Positions 25,955-37,529 of a stretch of DNA of 64,000 nucleotides are shown one piece after another; the first letter of the stretch is position 1, and every line of letters starts with the position of its first letter. Source of the DNA: Microcebus murinus (taxonomy: Eukaryota > Chordata > Mammalia > Primates > Cheirogaleidae); NCBI RefSeq assembly GCF_040939455.1, contig NC_134108.1:88456001-88520000 (forward strand), read 5' to 3'. The notes beneath the pieces are model-generated. The model did not search any database and was not told the DNA's origin. It saw nothing but the letters and a program-made list of their open reading frames with translations. Position numbers and translations under genes: made by a program.

Positions 25955-26110
25955 TTTGTATCGTGCTTTTAATTTTCATAGTGATACTGTGGTAGGTAAA
26001 CAAGCTCCAGTTTCCCTTTGGTCTGTGAGTAAACTAAGGCTTAGAGACGGATGAAGTGATTTGCCCTAGGTCCCAGGGCTGATAACTGATGCTGTTTGTC
26101 CTCAAGTCCA
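25955..26110 (-). mobile_element. MIR-like SINE
   Basis: TAAACTAAGGCTTAGAGACG, ATTTGCCCTAGGTCCCAGGG and CAAGTCCAATGTTATG correspond to the antisense MIR core. The rest is eroded. Confidence 0.5.
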
Positions 26111-26114
26111 ATGT

Positions 26115-28080
26115 TATGATTGGAATTCTGGGTTTCTGAATAAGCTAGAGTTACCTATCTTGATATACTACATCTAAGAAAAATTCTAAAAATGGCCACC
26201 AAAATAAATCTGATTTAAGCTAAAAAGCTACACAGCTGGAATAAAAAAAAAAAAAAAAAAAAAGGAGTATTTTTCTTCTAGTTAAGTTGCCCAGGTAAAA
26301 TCTTCAAATTTACCATTGTATAAATAGCAGTTTTACAAATAAAGCAGTTTTATTTTTCTTCCTTCCATCTATGAGTTTGAGAGATGGATGCTTCATGCCT
26401 TTATTGGCTAACTCTGGAGAAAAGAGGTGCTTTTTCAGGCACATGGGCTGTGCCTGGCCTGAACATAGGTCCCTGTGTCCAGGACCAAGCCAGCAGCCAC
26501 ACATGATTAGTTATTCTCAAATAACTAGAGATTACTTAATAATGGAAAAAGTTACTAAAAACTAGTTTCCAGTTGTTAAAAAAAAAATCTTTGGATCTAC
26601 CCAAAACACTGATCTAATTTTGCATTCACATTACTTCTAAAACAGCAATACAGTTAAACTTATACTATGGGAGAATGTGCAATTCCACAAAGGCATTCAT
26701 TTTTATTGAGTGGTAAACCTCATCCCCTAAAACCATTCTAGAGAGAAACCATTCTGGAATAAGGTAACTGAAAAGAAATTATTTCTTAATTCCTAAAGAC
26801 TAGCTAATGTAGCTGTTCTGACAATGTCATTTGAATATTTGAAAATTTATTATGGAGAACAATAACTCATTCCCCTATAAATTGTTTCCAAACAAATTAG
26901 CCCAAGAGCCATTAATGCAACAGCTGCTGCAATTAACCAATTCTTCCAACTCGCTGATTTGTCAATTTGGAATGGAGGAGGGATATAGGGAAGCTGAGAA
27001 TGTTTATGGTTTTCATGTAGAGACAAAGCTCCATTTCAAAATCCTGGGTGGTAGGAAAAAAGCACCTTACACGGAGCAAACACAGAGCACACACACCTCC
27101 AGCATGGCTGACCATATTTACATTTGGAGTTCAAATTGGCTAAGACCTACAGATAGACATAGAACCCATGCTCATCACATCTCAGCAGATTTATCATGTT
27201 AATCCCTGAAGGTGACTCTAATGTTCTGTAATGATTCATTCCATAATGTTTCAGCCCATAAATTTGCTGCACGGAAACAGCACATTTCCGCCTATGCTAT
27301 AGTTCTTACCTTGGATCTCTCTCTAATGGGCTGCTCCCAACCTTATATCTCTATGTAAAACAATCTGTTTAGCACTTTAGGGCTGCTAAGCCCCTCTAAG
27401 CATGCATTCGATTTTGTTGTTGTTGTTGAGTATTGCATTCCTCCCCTTTGAACTCATGTTCTGCTAAGAACAGCCCCTAAACCTACATGTGTAGAGATTA
27501 AAGGCAGTTCTACTGTGGCTTTTGAACATCAAATGGCCAGAATTGTACATGACTCAAGAAAATTGCATGGTACTGGCTCTTTTTTTTCCTTCATGCTAGA
27601 AACCCCTTCATTATCATTCTTGTTGTGACTGCTCTTCATTCTCCTGGTAATGCTAGATACTCATGAGAAGTGATAAACACCCTCTCCCCAGAGAATATGT
27701 GTTCTAATCTATAGCACAGGGGTAGGTGGGAAGCAAACAAAGATGGTAGGGGAGAAGAGAAGGACAACTGACAGGAGACGGAGCGGAAGGAAATTTGAAC
27801 TGACCAACTAAAGCTTTTTAGAAAAGTCACATGTATTTCCTAACAGAAAAAGTATTGATTGCAGAAAGAGTTCTGCTCTGAATCCCAACATCTAATTATA
27901 AGCATGATCTGAATCTGATACAGTTTATCCACATTAAAGCTAACCTCCTGTGGAGCTTGTTGTAGAGAAGAAACCAAGGATAAAATACAGCTGCTCCAGT
28001 TTGATATGATTTATCACTTAGCTTTGTAAAAGAAAAAATTCAGGACCCTCTAAATTTAATATGCCAAGGGGAAGTTAAAC
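26115..28080. other. Repeat-poor non-coding stretch, candidate conserved non-coding region at its centre
   Basis: Apart from a 22-base A run at 26241-26262, I see no interspersed repeat across almost 2 kb, which is unusual in this window. The centre (about 26850-27310) has balanced base composition and homeodomain-type TAAT and E-box words. A 116-codon frame (26852-27202) exists but has no domain. Whether the region is conserved can be judged only by alignment. Confidence 0.4.
26912..26936. promoter_or_regulatory. Near-palindrome with TAAT cores around a CAGCTG E-box
   Basis: TTAATGCAACAGCTG followed by CTGCAATTAA places a CAGCTG E-box between two arms that are inverted copies with one indel (TTAAT-GCAA and TTAATTGCAG). 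Such a symmetric homeodomain plus E-box arrangement could bind a dimeric bHLH factor with flanking homeodomain proteins. Function is inference only. Confidence 0.33.
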
Positions 28081-28084
28081 TCTG

Positions 28085-28595
28085 GAGACTGAGTCACGTA
28101 ATATGTATCCAACTTCTGCTTCTTAGATTATAGTTTAACTCTCATCCTCATTGTTCTTGCTCTATAAATGCCTAGGAGAGACCAGAGATCAGACCTGCTC
28201 CCTTTGCAATCACTGATCCTCATTATAAATTAACTACCTCTTTTATTGTCCCATACTTAACTCGGACCAGATGGCACCCAAGGCCCCATGACTGTTTACA
28301 TCTTCAGTGTGGAATATTAAACATATATACCTTTCCCCAAAGAAAAAGACCACTTCAACTAATCAGATTGCTGTAACTATGCATTAAGTTTTATATAGAA
28401 AGATGTTGAAATTCTGTTACACTTCCCTAAACTTTGTCTACATAAACAATCCCAAACTTCTATACTTCAGAGCACTGACTTTGAGTCTTTGGAATCTGTG
28501 CTTTCCAAGTGGCTGTCCTCAAACTTTGCATTTGAATAAATGCTCTTTAATCTAGATTCTGGCCCTTATGATTATTTTAGGCTAACAGCTTCAAG
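28085..28595 (+). mobile_element. Possible old LTR
   Basis: The final 120 bases (GAGTCTTTGGAATCTGTGC, TCCAAGTGGCTGTCCTC, then TGAATAAATGCTCTTTAATC) look like an LTR R-U5 segment with its AATAAA. The upstream boundary and the family are uncertain, and I found no duplication. Confidence 0.32.
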
Positions 28596-28599
28596 AAAG

Positions 28600-31500
28600 G
28601 AAGCCCAAGTAACAAATGTAAAGGAGCCCCATTCTGACACAATCTTTGGAACCTCAGAGCTAAACCACAGGAATCAGTGAGGTTGGTAACTAACAAGGCC
28701 CCTGATGTTACTAAACTTGAACCTGTGTCTCTTCTTAGAAACTTTCACAGTCAGTTTTTCAGACAAAATGTGTCAAAGGATACATTGTTCTGTGTACGAT
28801 GAATGCTCAATAAATGCTGTTGACTTATCAGTTGAACAAAAATTGTTTCCTGTGAGCTTGTTATGGAGTCTAAAATTGTGAATGGAAAGCCTATTTTTTT
28901 ATTGTATAAATTCCCAGAGTTTAAACTCTTCCAATTAGCACCTAATTGGCAGGACACCAATTTCAAGTCATTGAATTAAACCGCTTACAGAAGTCAATTG
29001 TTTTGTTAATATTTCAGAGAACTTCTTTTCTTCCTATGTTCTGTATTTTCGATAATCCTGGTTTAGTCTTTCTAGTTCCTATCATTCAGGGAGCTCAGAG
29101 AATTCTCATGTCCATCTACTTATCTACCCATTGCTACAGTCACTTACTTTGTGTCCATTTCTATACCAGAAGGAAGAAGATTAGGTGCCATTCATCAAGT
29201 CTAGCCTCCTCCTGTGCATATGCACTCTGTCTCCTTTTTCACTGCCTCCGCATTTGCTCTATACATCTCAAAAATGCACAGAAGCCTCAGAAATACTTTC
29301 CTCCTTCATCCAAACACATAGGTGTGATATGCTTAGAATGAAATTCCACAGGACTGCTTCGACTCTCAAGGGCATGGGTGGACACTAACACAATTTGAAA
29401 ATACAGTTGTTGCTTCAGTTTCCCTTAGGAGATTAGTTTCTTGGAGACAAAAAAAAAAAACAACTTGAAGAGACAGATGAAGATTAAGGCAAACAAAAGT
29501 ACAGTATTTTATTAGTATCTCCCTATGCATATACACTTAACCAAAGCTGATTCCAAACCCCCATCAAAGAACAATGGCCTACATGAACAGGTCTTACAGT
29601 GCACCCTTGACAACCTTGAGAAATGGTTCATCTTTATTCTCAGAGGTTCACAGCTGCCAAGTTCTTGCATATTCTTTATAGCCTCATCTTAATTTTCCCC
29701 AATGCAATAAAGATTATAGCAGTAGACAAAAACCATGCTACTTTGTCAAATGGGGGTTTACTAGCTTGACTATGGAAAGCCAGTCATCTATCTTGGTACC
29801 CTTATGCCCCTTTGCCAACCATTATGAACATATGTCCCAGGCCCTGTCTTTGCAGCAATCAGTACCTATAGCTGTATTCAACGTACTGAACAAAAATCAC
29901 AAGAGCAGCAATGCCAGAAACATACCACTTTAAGAAGTGCTAAAGAAGCTATTTTCCTACTGCAATTCTATTTTTATGGTAATTAAACATAAATTCTAAT
30001 TAATTAAGACCTAAAAACAAGAAGTTTCCTTAAACTGTAGTACCGCATAATACCCACTATTATGTGGGTATGCTGGCAAATCTCAAATTCCAGCTATTAT
30101 GGGAAGAACACTCTATTAAAGTCAGGCAATTTTCTCCATTGATCTTTTTAAAAAATTGTACAATATATTAGTCTCTACAAGGATTCATTTTTAAGCCTAA
30201 CAGAAGTTGTTAAGATATCACTTACAGTACCATTTAAGCGCTCACTGCTGAATCTGTAGCCTTTGAACATATACTGAATTATGGCTCTGTCAAACGATGC
30301 ACATTCCAGCCAAAGGGTGGGTGGGGGAGGGAGCCAGGGGAAAAGCAGCAAAGTACCCCCATCTATATTCATTTGTCTCCACTTAAGTTGATTTTAATGT
30401 CAGAGTTTGCTTACACTTTTTAAACTGTATAACATATTTCAAAGAGACAGGTTCAATTTTCAAGTCAAACAGCAGATAATGGCATCAGGGATGCCTGCAA
30501 CCACAAAGGAAATATACATAAAGAGGACAAAACACAAGTTAAACGTTTGCATAAGCAGCCAGATGGAAATGAGATTTCAAATGGTCCCCTTACTACCTGG
30601 AGCTCTCTCAGCACTGTGTCTTTTTAGGACACTTTCTAGCCTAAAATCACACAGCATTACTATTCTCTCTATTATACATGCTCATCGGTTAATAAGAAAT
30701 TGAAATAGTAAGTAATTTGCTGGAGGTTACTTAGCAAGACAGTAACAAAGATATGAATGGCCCTATTCAGAGGAGAATTAAAATATGCCGCTCACTTTAG
30801 GAACACAGAATTCATTAAATATCCAAGATCTTAAAATTGAGGTTCAGAGAGCCTAAAGGAAGTTTGGTTTGGAATTAAATCTGCACAAGACAAAAGCATT
30901 GCCTGACTTTTTACTGCTAGTTACTAGTACCTGGCACAATGTCAGGTCATTGAATGAAATAAAGAATAAATAAATGAATGAGTCAATCAATAACAAATTG
31001 AGATTTCTGACCTATTGAAACTTGATGAGCTAACTAAATTAAAGTTTTAAGGAAGAATCTAAGAAACCAGAAGAGTATGTTCTCTAATTTGGGTTTTCCC
31101 CACCCAGTACATTTTTGGTTTTGTATTTATCTTGAAAGGAGAGGTGAGAGGAAGGTTCCCAAAGGAACAATATACGTGGGAGAAATTATAAATTGACATG
31201 AATGGAAAGCCATGAGACTATAACTGGGCTTCACTGTGTAACCTCTGACAAGGGGTGACTTTTCTGAGTTTCAGGCTCTGGAAGACAGGGCAAGCATAAT
31301 ATACTAAGGAGACTCGGTAGAGTGAAGAGTAACTGGGGGAAAGTGAGTTTGAAACAACCAAGCTCCCTCAGGCCATTTTGTAGTTGAAGTTTGGATCCTT
31401 TTGTAAGCCAAGAGAATGGTGAGTTCATTTCAAAGATGACTGAATAGCCTTTACTATCAGCATATGCCATGTCATTTAGAATGCCATGTCATTCTAAAGG

Positions 31501-31633
31501 ACAGAAAAGTAGAGAGCTTAGTTCTATGTGGTGATGGGCTAGGGGTAAGAAGAAGGGAGATGAGGTAAAGATGAAAATGGATGAGTTTAAGAACGAGACA
31601 ATGTGGCACTGAAGAAGGAAGGAAAGAAACATC
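28600..31633. other. Non-coding stretch, mostly unclassified
   Basis: A 131-codon + frame (28946-29341) and an overlapping 67-codon frame have no recognised domain. A short MIR-like remnant may lie near 30700-30790 (TAATTTGCTGGAGGTTACTT). A G-rich motif at 30315-30331 is listed separately. No gene was identified. Confidence 0.4.
30315..30331 (+). other. Strong G-quadruplex motif
   Basis: GGGTGGGTGGGGGAGGG has four runs of at least three G separated by single-base loops, the arrangement that gives the most stable parallel quadruplexes. It stands alone in AT-rich sequence and is not part of an L1 3' UTR. Confidence 0.7.
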
Positions 31634-31641
31634 ATCTAAAG

Positions 31642-34065
31642 CACTGGTGGGGAACCTGTGGCCTTCTAGGTCCTTGAGTGCAGCTTTTTGACTGAATCCA
31701 AATTTTACAGAAAAAAAATCCTTTTATTTTTATTAATACATTTTTGTTTATCTTGTATATTTTTATTTTGTTTTTTAAATGAACATATTTAAAATACCAA
31801 AGAATAAAATAAGTCTCAACGAAATAATCCTCCCAGGTTGACTAGCACAACTAGAACGTTAGTGAGCCATAAGGGCTAAATCAACGGCTGCTACACTCAT
31901 GATTTGGTTGTAATTTCCCCCGCCTGACTGGCAGGCACCACTACTGCACAAGGCTGGTTGGCGAGAGTTTACGGGGGTTGAGTACGCCAGTCTGTTATCA
32001 GCTTTGACAATGGTGCATTATGTTTCTGTTTGAAATGAAATTTGTGAATAGTTCCACAGCTCAACAGCATTTTTTAATCCTGGCTGCTTAATAGCCCATC
32101 ATGTCAAAGAAGACAAAGAGAACACTGAAGGAAGAAAATAGGTATTATAATGAGGATTGGGATTTGCAATATTATCTTGTTTCTGCTAAAGATAAGATGA
32201 TTTGCTTGCTTTGTGATACTGTGATATCAGTATGAAAGAAATGTGATGCTCATTAGCATTATAACACTCACAAGGACCACAAATAATTTAAAGTAGAGGT
32301 AGAGGCACAAAAGGTTGTATTGCAGAAATTTAAAAAAAAAAAAATGAAAAGCAAAAGCAAAGACAATTCTTTCAAGCAGCAAGAAGACCTGGGAATAATG
32401 CCACTGAAGCAATTTATAAAGTAGCTTATGTACTCAGAGAAAAAAGGGAAGCCATTCAGTGATGTAGAAATTGTGAAAGAATGCATCATCGAAGTTGTAG
32501 CATGCTTAGACCCTAATAATGTTTCAAAGTACAAACAACTGCCTCTTTCAAGGAGAACTGATTGGCCCCATGAATTAGGCCTTCAAGTTAACAGAAAAAC
32601 TTCATCCAATACTTCAAAAAGAAAATATATATTATGCAATCACTTTGGATAAATCAACTGATACTACTGACTTGGCACAGATTTTATACTTCATTCAGGT
32701 CATAACAGAAGATTTTCTTTGCAATGAAGAGTTACTCACTTTGGGCACTCATAAGAATAGAACATAGGAATAGATATCTTCAACAACTTTCAAGATAAAT
32801 GTCATGAAGATGGGCTGAATTTGGTAATTTAGTGAGTGTATATACAGATGGTGCACCTTCCATGACAGGAAGACATGAAGGGTTTATTATGCAGATAAAA
32901 AAAAAGCATTAACAGATCCAGATGGTCTCATTTCTTTTCATTGTACCTTGTGTCAGCAAAATCTCTGTGCTAAAGCTACTAGTTTAAGTTACTTTGCAAC
33001 AAGTTGTAAGTATTGTTAACTATATTCCTGCAAATACAACATGGCATCATTGTTTCCTAACATGTTAAAGTTGAACAATGAATTATTCAGTGCAGATTTG
33101 CCATGTCATTCTAAAGTTCATTGGCTATAGCAGGCACAGGTGTTATCCAAAATTTTATCTCTGATAGAACAGATAGTTAAATTTTATGAAGAACAGAATC
33201 AGCAATTTGAATTATTGAAAGAAGATTTCTATAGGAATGTAGCATTTTTGTGTGATATCATGTCAAATCATAACAACTTGAATATTTCTTTGCAAGGTAA
33301 AACAAAGTCTATATATGGTATGTGGCAAAAAATAGATTTTTTTCAAAATGCTTCTATTTCAAAAAGAAATTTTGGATGAACATTTTCCCCAGTCAGCAAA
33401 GGTCATTGATTAGCTGGATGATATATGTGAATCATCTGAAGAATACACAGCTATTATAGACTTATTAATTGGAGAATACAATGAAAGGTTCACTAAGAAT
33501 CATGTTATACTCCAATTAGCATTTCAGTCTTGCCTAGTTGATATCACTAAGGTATCTAAAGAACTACAGATGGAATTGATCGAGCTCTTACTAGATGACA
33601 TTTTTAAGCCATTATTTGATGCTAAGAAAGATCCAACTAAAATATGGAAAAATGCAGAATGCTCAAACCTTTGGCAACATGCCTGAAAATGCTTTCTTGC
33701 TTTTCAATCACTTATTGCTGCAAATCCACATTCTCCTACCTAACCTAAATCAGGATGCCCTTAAAGTCACAAATGACTGATACCCATCTAGAGGATCAAC
33801 TGAAATTGAGGACCTCCATGCTGCAATGAAATATTCAAATGCTTTCCAACAAAAAGCTGATACAATAAAGTCATTAAAAGGTTAGTTAACTTTAAGATTA
33901 ACAAACAGTTTTCATTTTTGGAAATTAATAAGTTCATAGGAGTTAGATTTTTACAAAATAATGTACATTCTTAAATATATCTAATTGAAGTTTCTCAAAT
34001 GCGGCCTTATTTGATTACTGCTAAATTAATATGGCCTTCCAACATGAAAAGATTTCCCACCCTTC
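31642..34065 (+). mobile_element. Complete but inactive autonomous hAT transposon
   Basis: A 2424-bp element flanked by a perfect 8-bp duplication, ATCTAAAG (31634-31641 and 34066-34073), the hallmark of hAT insertion. The termini CACTGGTGGGGAACCT and the reverse complement GAAGGGTGGGAAATCT agree at 11 of 16 positions. Subterminal words GGCCTTCTAGG and GGAAGGCC also mirror each other. It has a 450-bp leader, a decayed transposase gene and a short 3' region. The length is typical of an unrearranged autonomous copy rather than an internally deleted derivative. I place it in the Charlie/Buster-like branch by transposase motifs but cannot fix the subfamily. Confidence 0.93.
32101..33850 (+). pseudogene. 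hAT transposase pseudogene (ZBED5/GTF2IRD2-like branch)
   Basis: The ATG at 32101 opens MSKKTKRTLKEENRYYNED and a zinc-finger-like CLLC...HYNTHKDH arrangement, with stops inside. Next comes a segment matching the family pattern VAYVLREKGKPFSDVEIVKE. The RNase-H-like core shows LDKSTDTTDLAQ (first acidic residue) and VYTDGAPSMTGRHEGF (second). Downstream are HCTLCQQNLCAK and LPCHSKVHWL, both diagnostic of hAT transposases of this type, and a readable frame at 33140-33379. The C-terminal dimerisation region survives as FGNMPENAF and MTDTHLEDQLKLR in different frames. Several stops and at least four frameshifts make it non-functional. Domain order is from family knowledge; the residues quoted are read from the window in shifting frames. 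Confidence 0.87.
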
Positions 34066-34489
34066 ATCTAAAGACATTTAGATTGGATTCTTAATATTTG
34101 TGGGTCAAGAACCCTTTGAAAATCTGATGAAATGAGTCAATATTCAAAGCAGAAAAAAATGTGTCTACAAAATATATTATTTTCAGGAATTTCAAACACC
34201 TTCTTAAATGCATGCCTGCAAGTATAGACCAGATGTCTACAAAGACACCTCCATCTCTAACAGATATGATCTGATAAAATATATTTTTAACCTAATGACA
34301 TTTCTGAAGTGTGTTGAAGTCATGCATACCACAAGCTTTTAGTCCTCTTAAAGAATAAGTTTGCTTATAAAAGCAAAGTCTGAATATCTCCTATATATAT
34401 TTTCAATCATAGAAATAAGGGGCCAAATATGTCAAAATTCCTAAATCATCATTAAGTGATGATTGAGAGTGAAGAAACAATTGTCAGAC

Positions 34490-34680
34490 TGTATGAGTCT
34501 GAATCCCAGTGTACCCACTATGTGACCTCAGATAACCTACTTCTCTGTGCTGCCTTCTCCTCATCTGTAAAATAGCAATAATAACAGAACCTATTTCAAG
34601 GACTAAATGAGTTTGGATTACTAAATGTGTTCTTACATGTAGAACACTTATAGCAATGTCTAATACATCTTGAATTCTCG
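34490..34680 (+). mobile_element. MIR-like SINE
   Basis: Sense MIR order is clear: ATGAGTCTGAATCCCAGTG, CACTATGTGACCTCAGATAA, CTTCTCCTCATCTGTAAAAT, AGCAATAATAACAGAACCTA and GGACTAAATGAGTTTGG. Confidence 0.65.
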
Positions 34681-34689
34681 GTACATGTC

Positions 34690-36830
34690 AGACTCGGCAC
34701 CATCACTGTCAATCTCTTAAAAATTTTTCAGGTTTGGAATAATTGCCTGAACTCCATTCAGAGGAGGATGCTGTCTTAGGAGACCTGGTTCCCTTCTCAG
34801 CTAACATCAGATGATTCAGCATGGTGTTAACCACAGAGCTACTCCAAAGTGTTCTAGATTGAATTCTGACCACAAATTCCTGTAACCCCTGCCAGAGATT
34901 GGAGTTTGAGTACCACACCCACTGCCCCCCCAATCTTTAAACTATTAATATTATGAAGCCTGACTTGGAATAAGCTGTGATTGCAATAAGCATGTCGTTA
35001 TTCCTGTGGCATCACCCATGAGTCTAATTAATGTCAGTTTTAGGCACACTATGTATCACTTTAAAAACACAGGGTAAATGAGCTTGGTACATTTTTAAGT
35101 GTGTGCAGTAATTACTGCTCTGCTACCTACTTTACATTAGCACAGTTTTAGTTACTTACTGGGATTTGAGGACAGCCCAGAATTCATTTCACAGTTGGAA
35201 GGATAACATAATGTCAAACACTCAGAAGGTGTAAGACACTGTGAATATTGTCTTCACTCTAATAGCACCAATCCTTAGAACTGAAGCACATGACTAAAGC
35301 ATTAAGTCATTTTCTGAAATCCTGCTGCTACTATCTGACTCCACAAACATGCACTTAGCCATATTCCCCCTGGGCTTGCCACTCTATGGTAGTAAATAGA
35401 CACCTATCGTAGCTATATTAACTCTTTCCAATACATTCCCACTTCTGCCATTGAAAAGCAGCAATTTACTAAATAATTTTGAATTATTCTCAACTCTATT
35501 TTTGGAAAGTGATAGTAAACCTTAAAGGATTTCAAAGGTTGTAAAATCAAAAACAAGTGGTAAGAAAAAATTATAACACTGAGAATTTCTGTTAACTGTG
35601 AGAACAGATATATTGATTGTATGTAAACTGTGTAGCAAAACATACATGTTTGCTATTTTAAAAATAACCACCTAAAAGAGTTCACGGATGGAAGAGTCAA
35701 ATAGCTTTAGTTAGATAATTCTTTTACTCAATGACATTTATCTCCAAACCAAAACTGTCAGGTCCTTTTATTACTTTTAAATATGAATAAGGTATTAACC
35801 ATTATAGTTAATGACAAGTGACATAGATGACTCATTGGCAGTTGTGAAAATTATCAGAATATGGCCAAACACTCAACAAGTGTATTTATGCCATGTAATG
35901 AATTAATAAGACAAAATCTGACAAACATTCTTACGGAAAATAAAAAAAAAAATTGCTCTCATGATTACCATTACCTCTTCCTGAATGTTACCACTCGAAT
36001 CCTTGGAAATTATTACATCCCACGTTCCTAATTACCAGCTCCATAATTTGGTCAATTTTGTGGTGTTTGAAAAACATTCATTTAGCATCTTTGAAATTTC
36101 ATTTGAATGCTTTTATAGTCTCTCCCAGATCATTAATAAAGGCATTCTAGGAGGCCAGTCATCTGGTCTCACAGTAACCACTTCCTCCAAACTCGATAGA
36201 GGGCTATTTATCAGCAATCTTTGTGGTCTTCCTACTCTTTTTTTAGAGAAGTTTTTAATCCCAAGTAACTTTTAAACACAATGAAACCTAGAAAAACTCC
36301 AAATAAAGAAGCATTTTATCTCCATTCAAAACAAACTGTTTTAATTGCCCAAATTTGTGGTTTAGTTATCTTTCCCATCTTTCCTCAGATAGCTCTATAA
36401 AAGAAGAATGAGTATTCTATTACTATCAAACTAAAGACATCTAATGACAATAGAAGAGAATTTTAGGCTACAGCCAATTAATCTGAGCAGGTTTTAAATA
36501 TAACTGATGTCCCAATCAAGTATTTCAAATTGCTCACCAATATAATTAATGGTTTCTTTTCAGACTTTATTTATCTAACAATTATTGTATTCTAATTATC
36601 TCTATAGTAAGGGTATGTTTTCAAAATGAAATAATACAGGAGCATTGTTTCAAGAAAAGGAATTGTTAAATATGTCCCTTTCTCAGTGCTGGACAAATGG
36701 TGTTACTCAATGAGGTTTCATAAACAAAGGGATCTTCTTCATATAGATATATCTAGGTAGCAACACACAATGTACTACCCTGTACTTACCTATGGCATTA
36801 ATTAAGGACATTATTATGAGTTAAAAAACC
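34690..36830. other. Non-coding stretch, nothing recognised
   Basis: Frames of 74, 76 and 96 codons have no recognisable domain. No terminal repeats, duplications or repeat-family words were seen with confidence. Confidence 0.45.
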
Positions 36831-36839
36831 TATGCAGTC

Positions 36840-37525
36840 TTGAAGGAACAGTCTCCAAAAGACCACCCTCACTCCAGACATCAGCCACAAGTTTGAGGGT
36901 TCCTAGGGCCACCCTCACTTCAGACTAGTTGCCTATAAAATTTCAGGGTTTCCATGACCACCCTCAGGTTTGATAATTCACTAGAACAACTCACAGAACT
37001 CAAGAAACCACTGTTCTTATGATGAAAGTTTTATTATAGTGAAAAAATATTAATAAGCATTAGAATCAGCCAAAGGAAGAGATACATAAGGCAAAATCTT
37101 GAGAGGAATCCAAATGTGGAGTTTCAAGTCATCTTTTGTGGAATCTTGGATGATGTTACCTCTTCCTGGATATAGTATGTGACAATATGGAGTACTGCCA
37201 ACCAGGGGGCTTACCCGAACCTTTGAAGACCAGAGTTCTTATTGGAGATTGATCATACCCTGCCCACATGGCTGACCTTTTGTCACCAGCCCCTCCTGAA
37301 GGTGCAATCCAATACCTTTAGTCTCTAGTTTCTCAAGAGGTAGGAACTGATATGCCATGTTCCAGCAACCCCATCATAAATCACATTGTTAGACTGTCCA
37401 GCACCAAAAGCCTTTAGGAAAAAAAAAGGAACTCTTATCATGCAGGAAATTCCAGGGGGCTAAAGATCACTTCATAGTAGCCAATGGTGAAAGTCAGATC
37501 TCTGTTTGGTTAAAGTTAATTCTTC
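36840..37525 (-). mobile_element. Probable ERVL/MaLR-class LTR, antisense
   Basis: The segment TAATTCACTAGAACAACTC, CACAGAACTCAAGAAACCAC, AGTTTTATTATAG and CAGCCAAAGGAAGAGATAC, then the C/T-rich CATGGCTGACCTTTTGTCACC, resembles a known order of an old LTR read in reverse, with TTTATT as the reversed polyadenylation signal. The 36850-36970 part has a tandem flavour, with ACCACCCTCA-like words recurring three times about 50 bases apart. The family is not fixed. Confidence 0.42.
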
Positions 37526-37529
37526 TTCT

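Noticed and set aside
26852..27202. A 116-codon frame in a repeat-free region
   Set aside because: No recognisable domain, no splice or promoter context, and the reading is not biased like a coding exon. Better explained as non-coding, possibly regulatory DNA.
28946..29341. A 131-codon frame, the longest in the window
   Set aside because: Hydrophobic and Cys/Ser-rich without a known motif. Another frame overlaps it at 29185-29388, and chance frames of this size are expected in 64 kb. It could be an exon only if conservation is shown.
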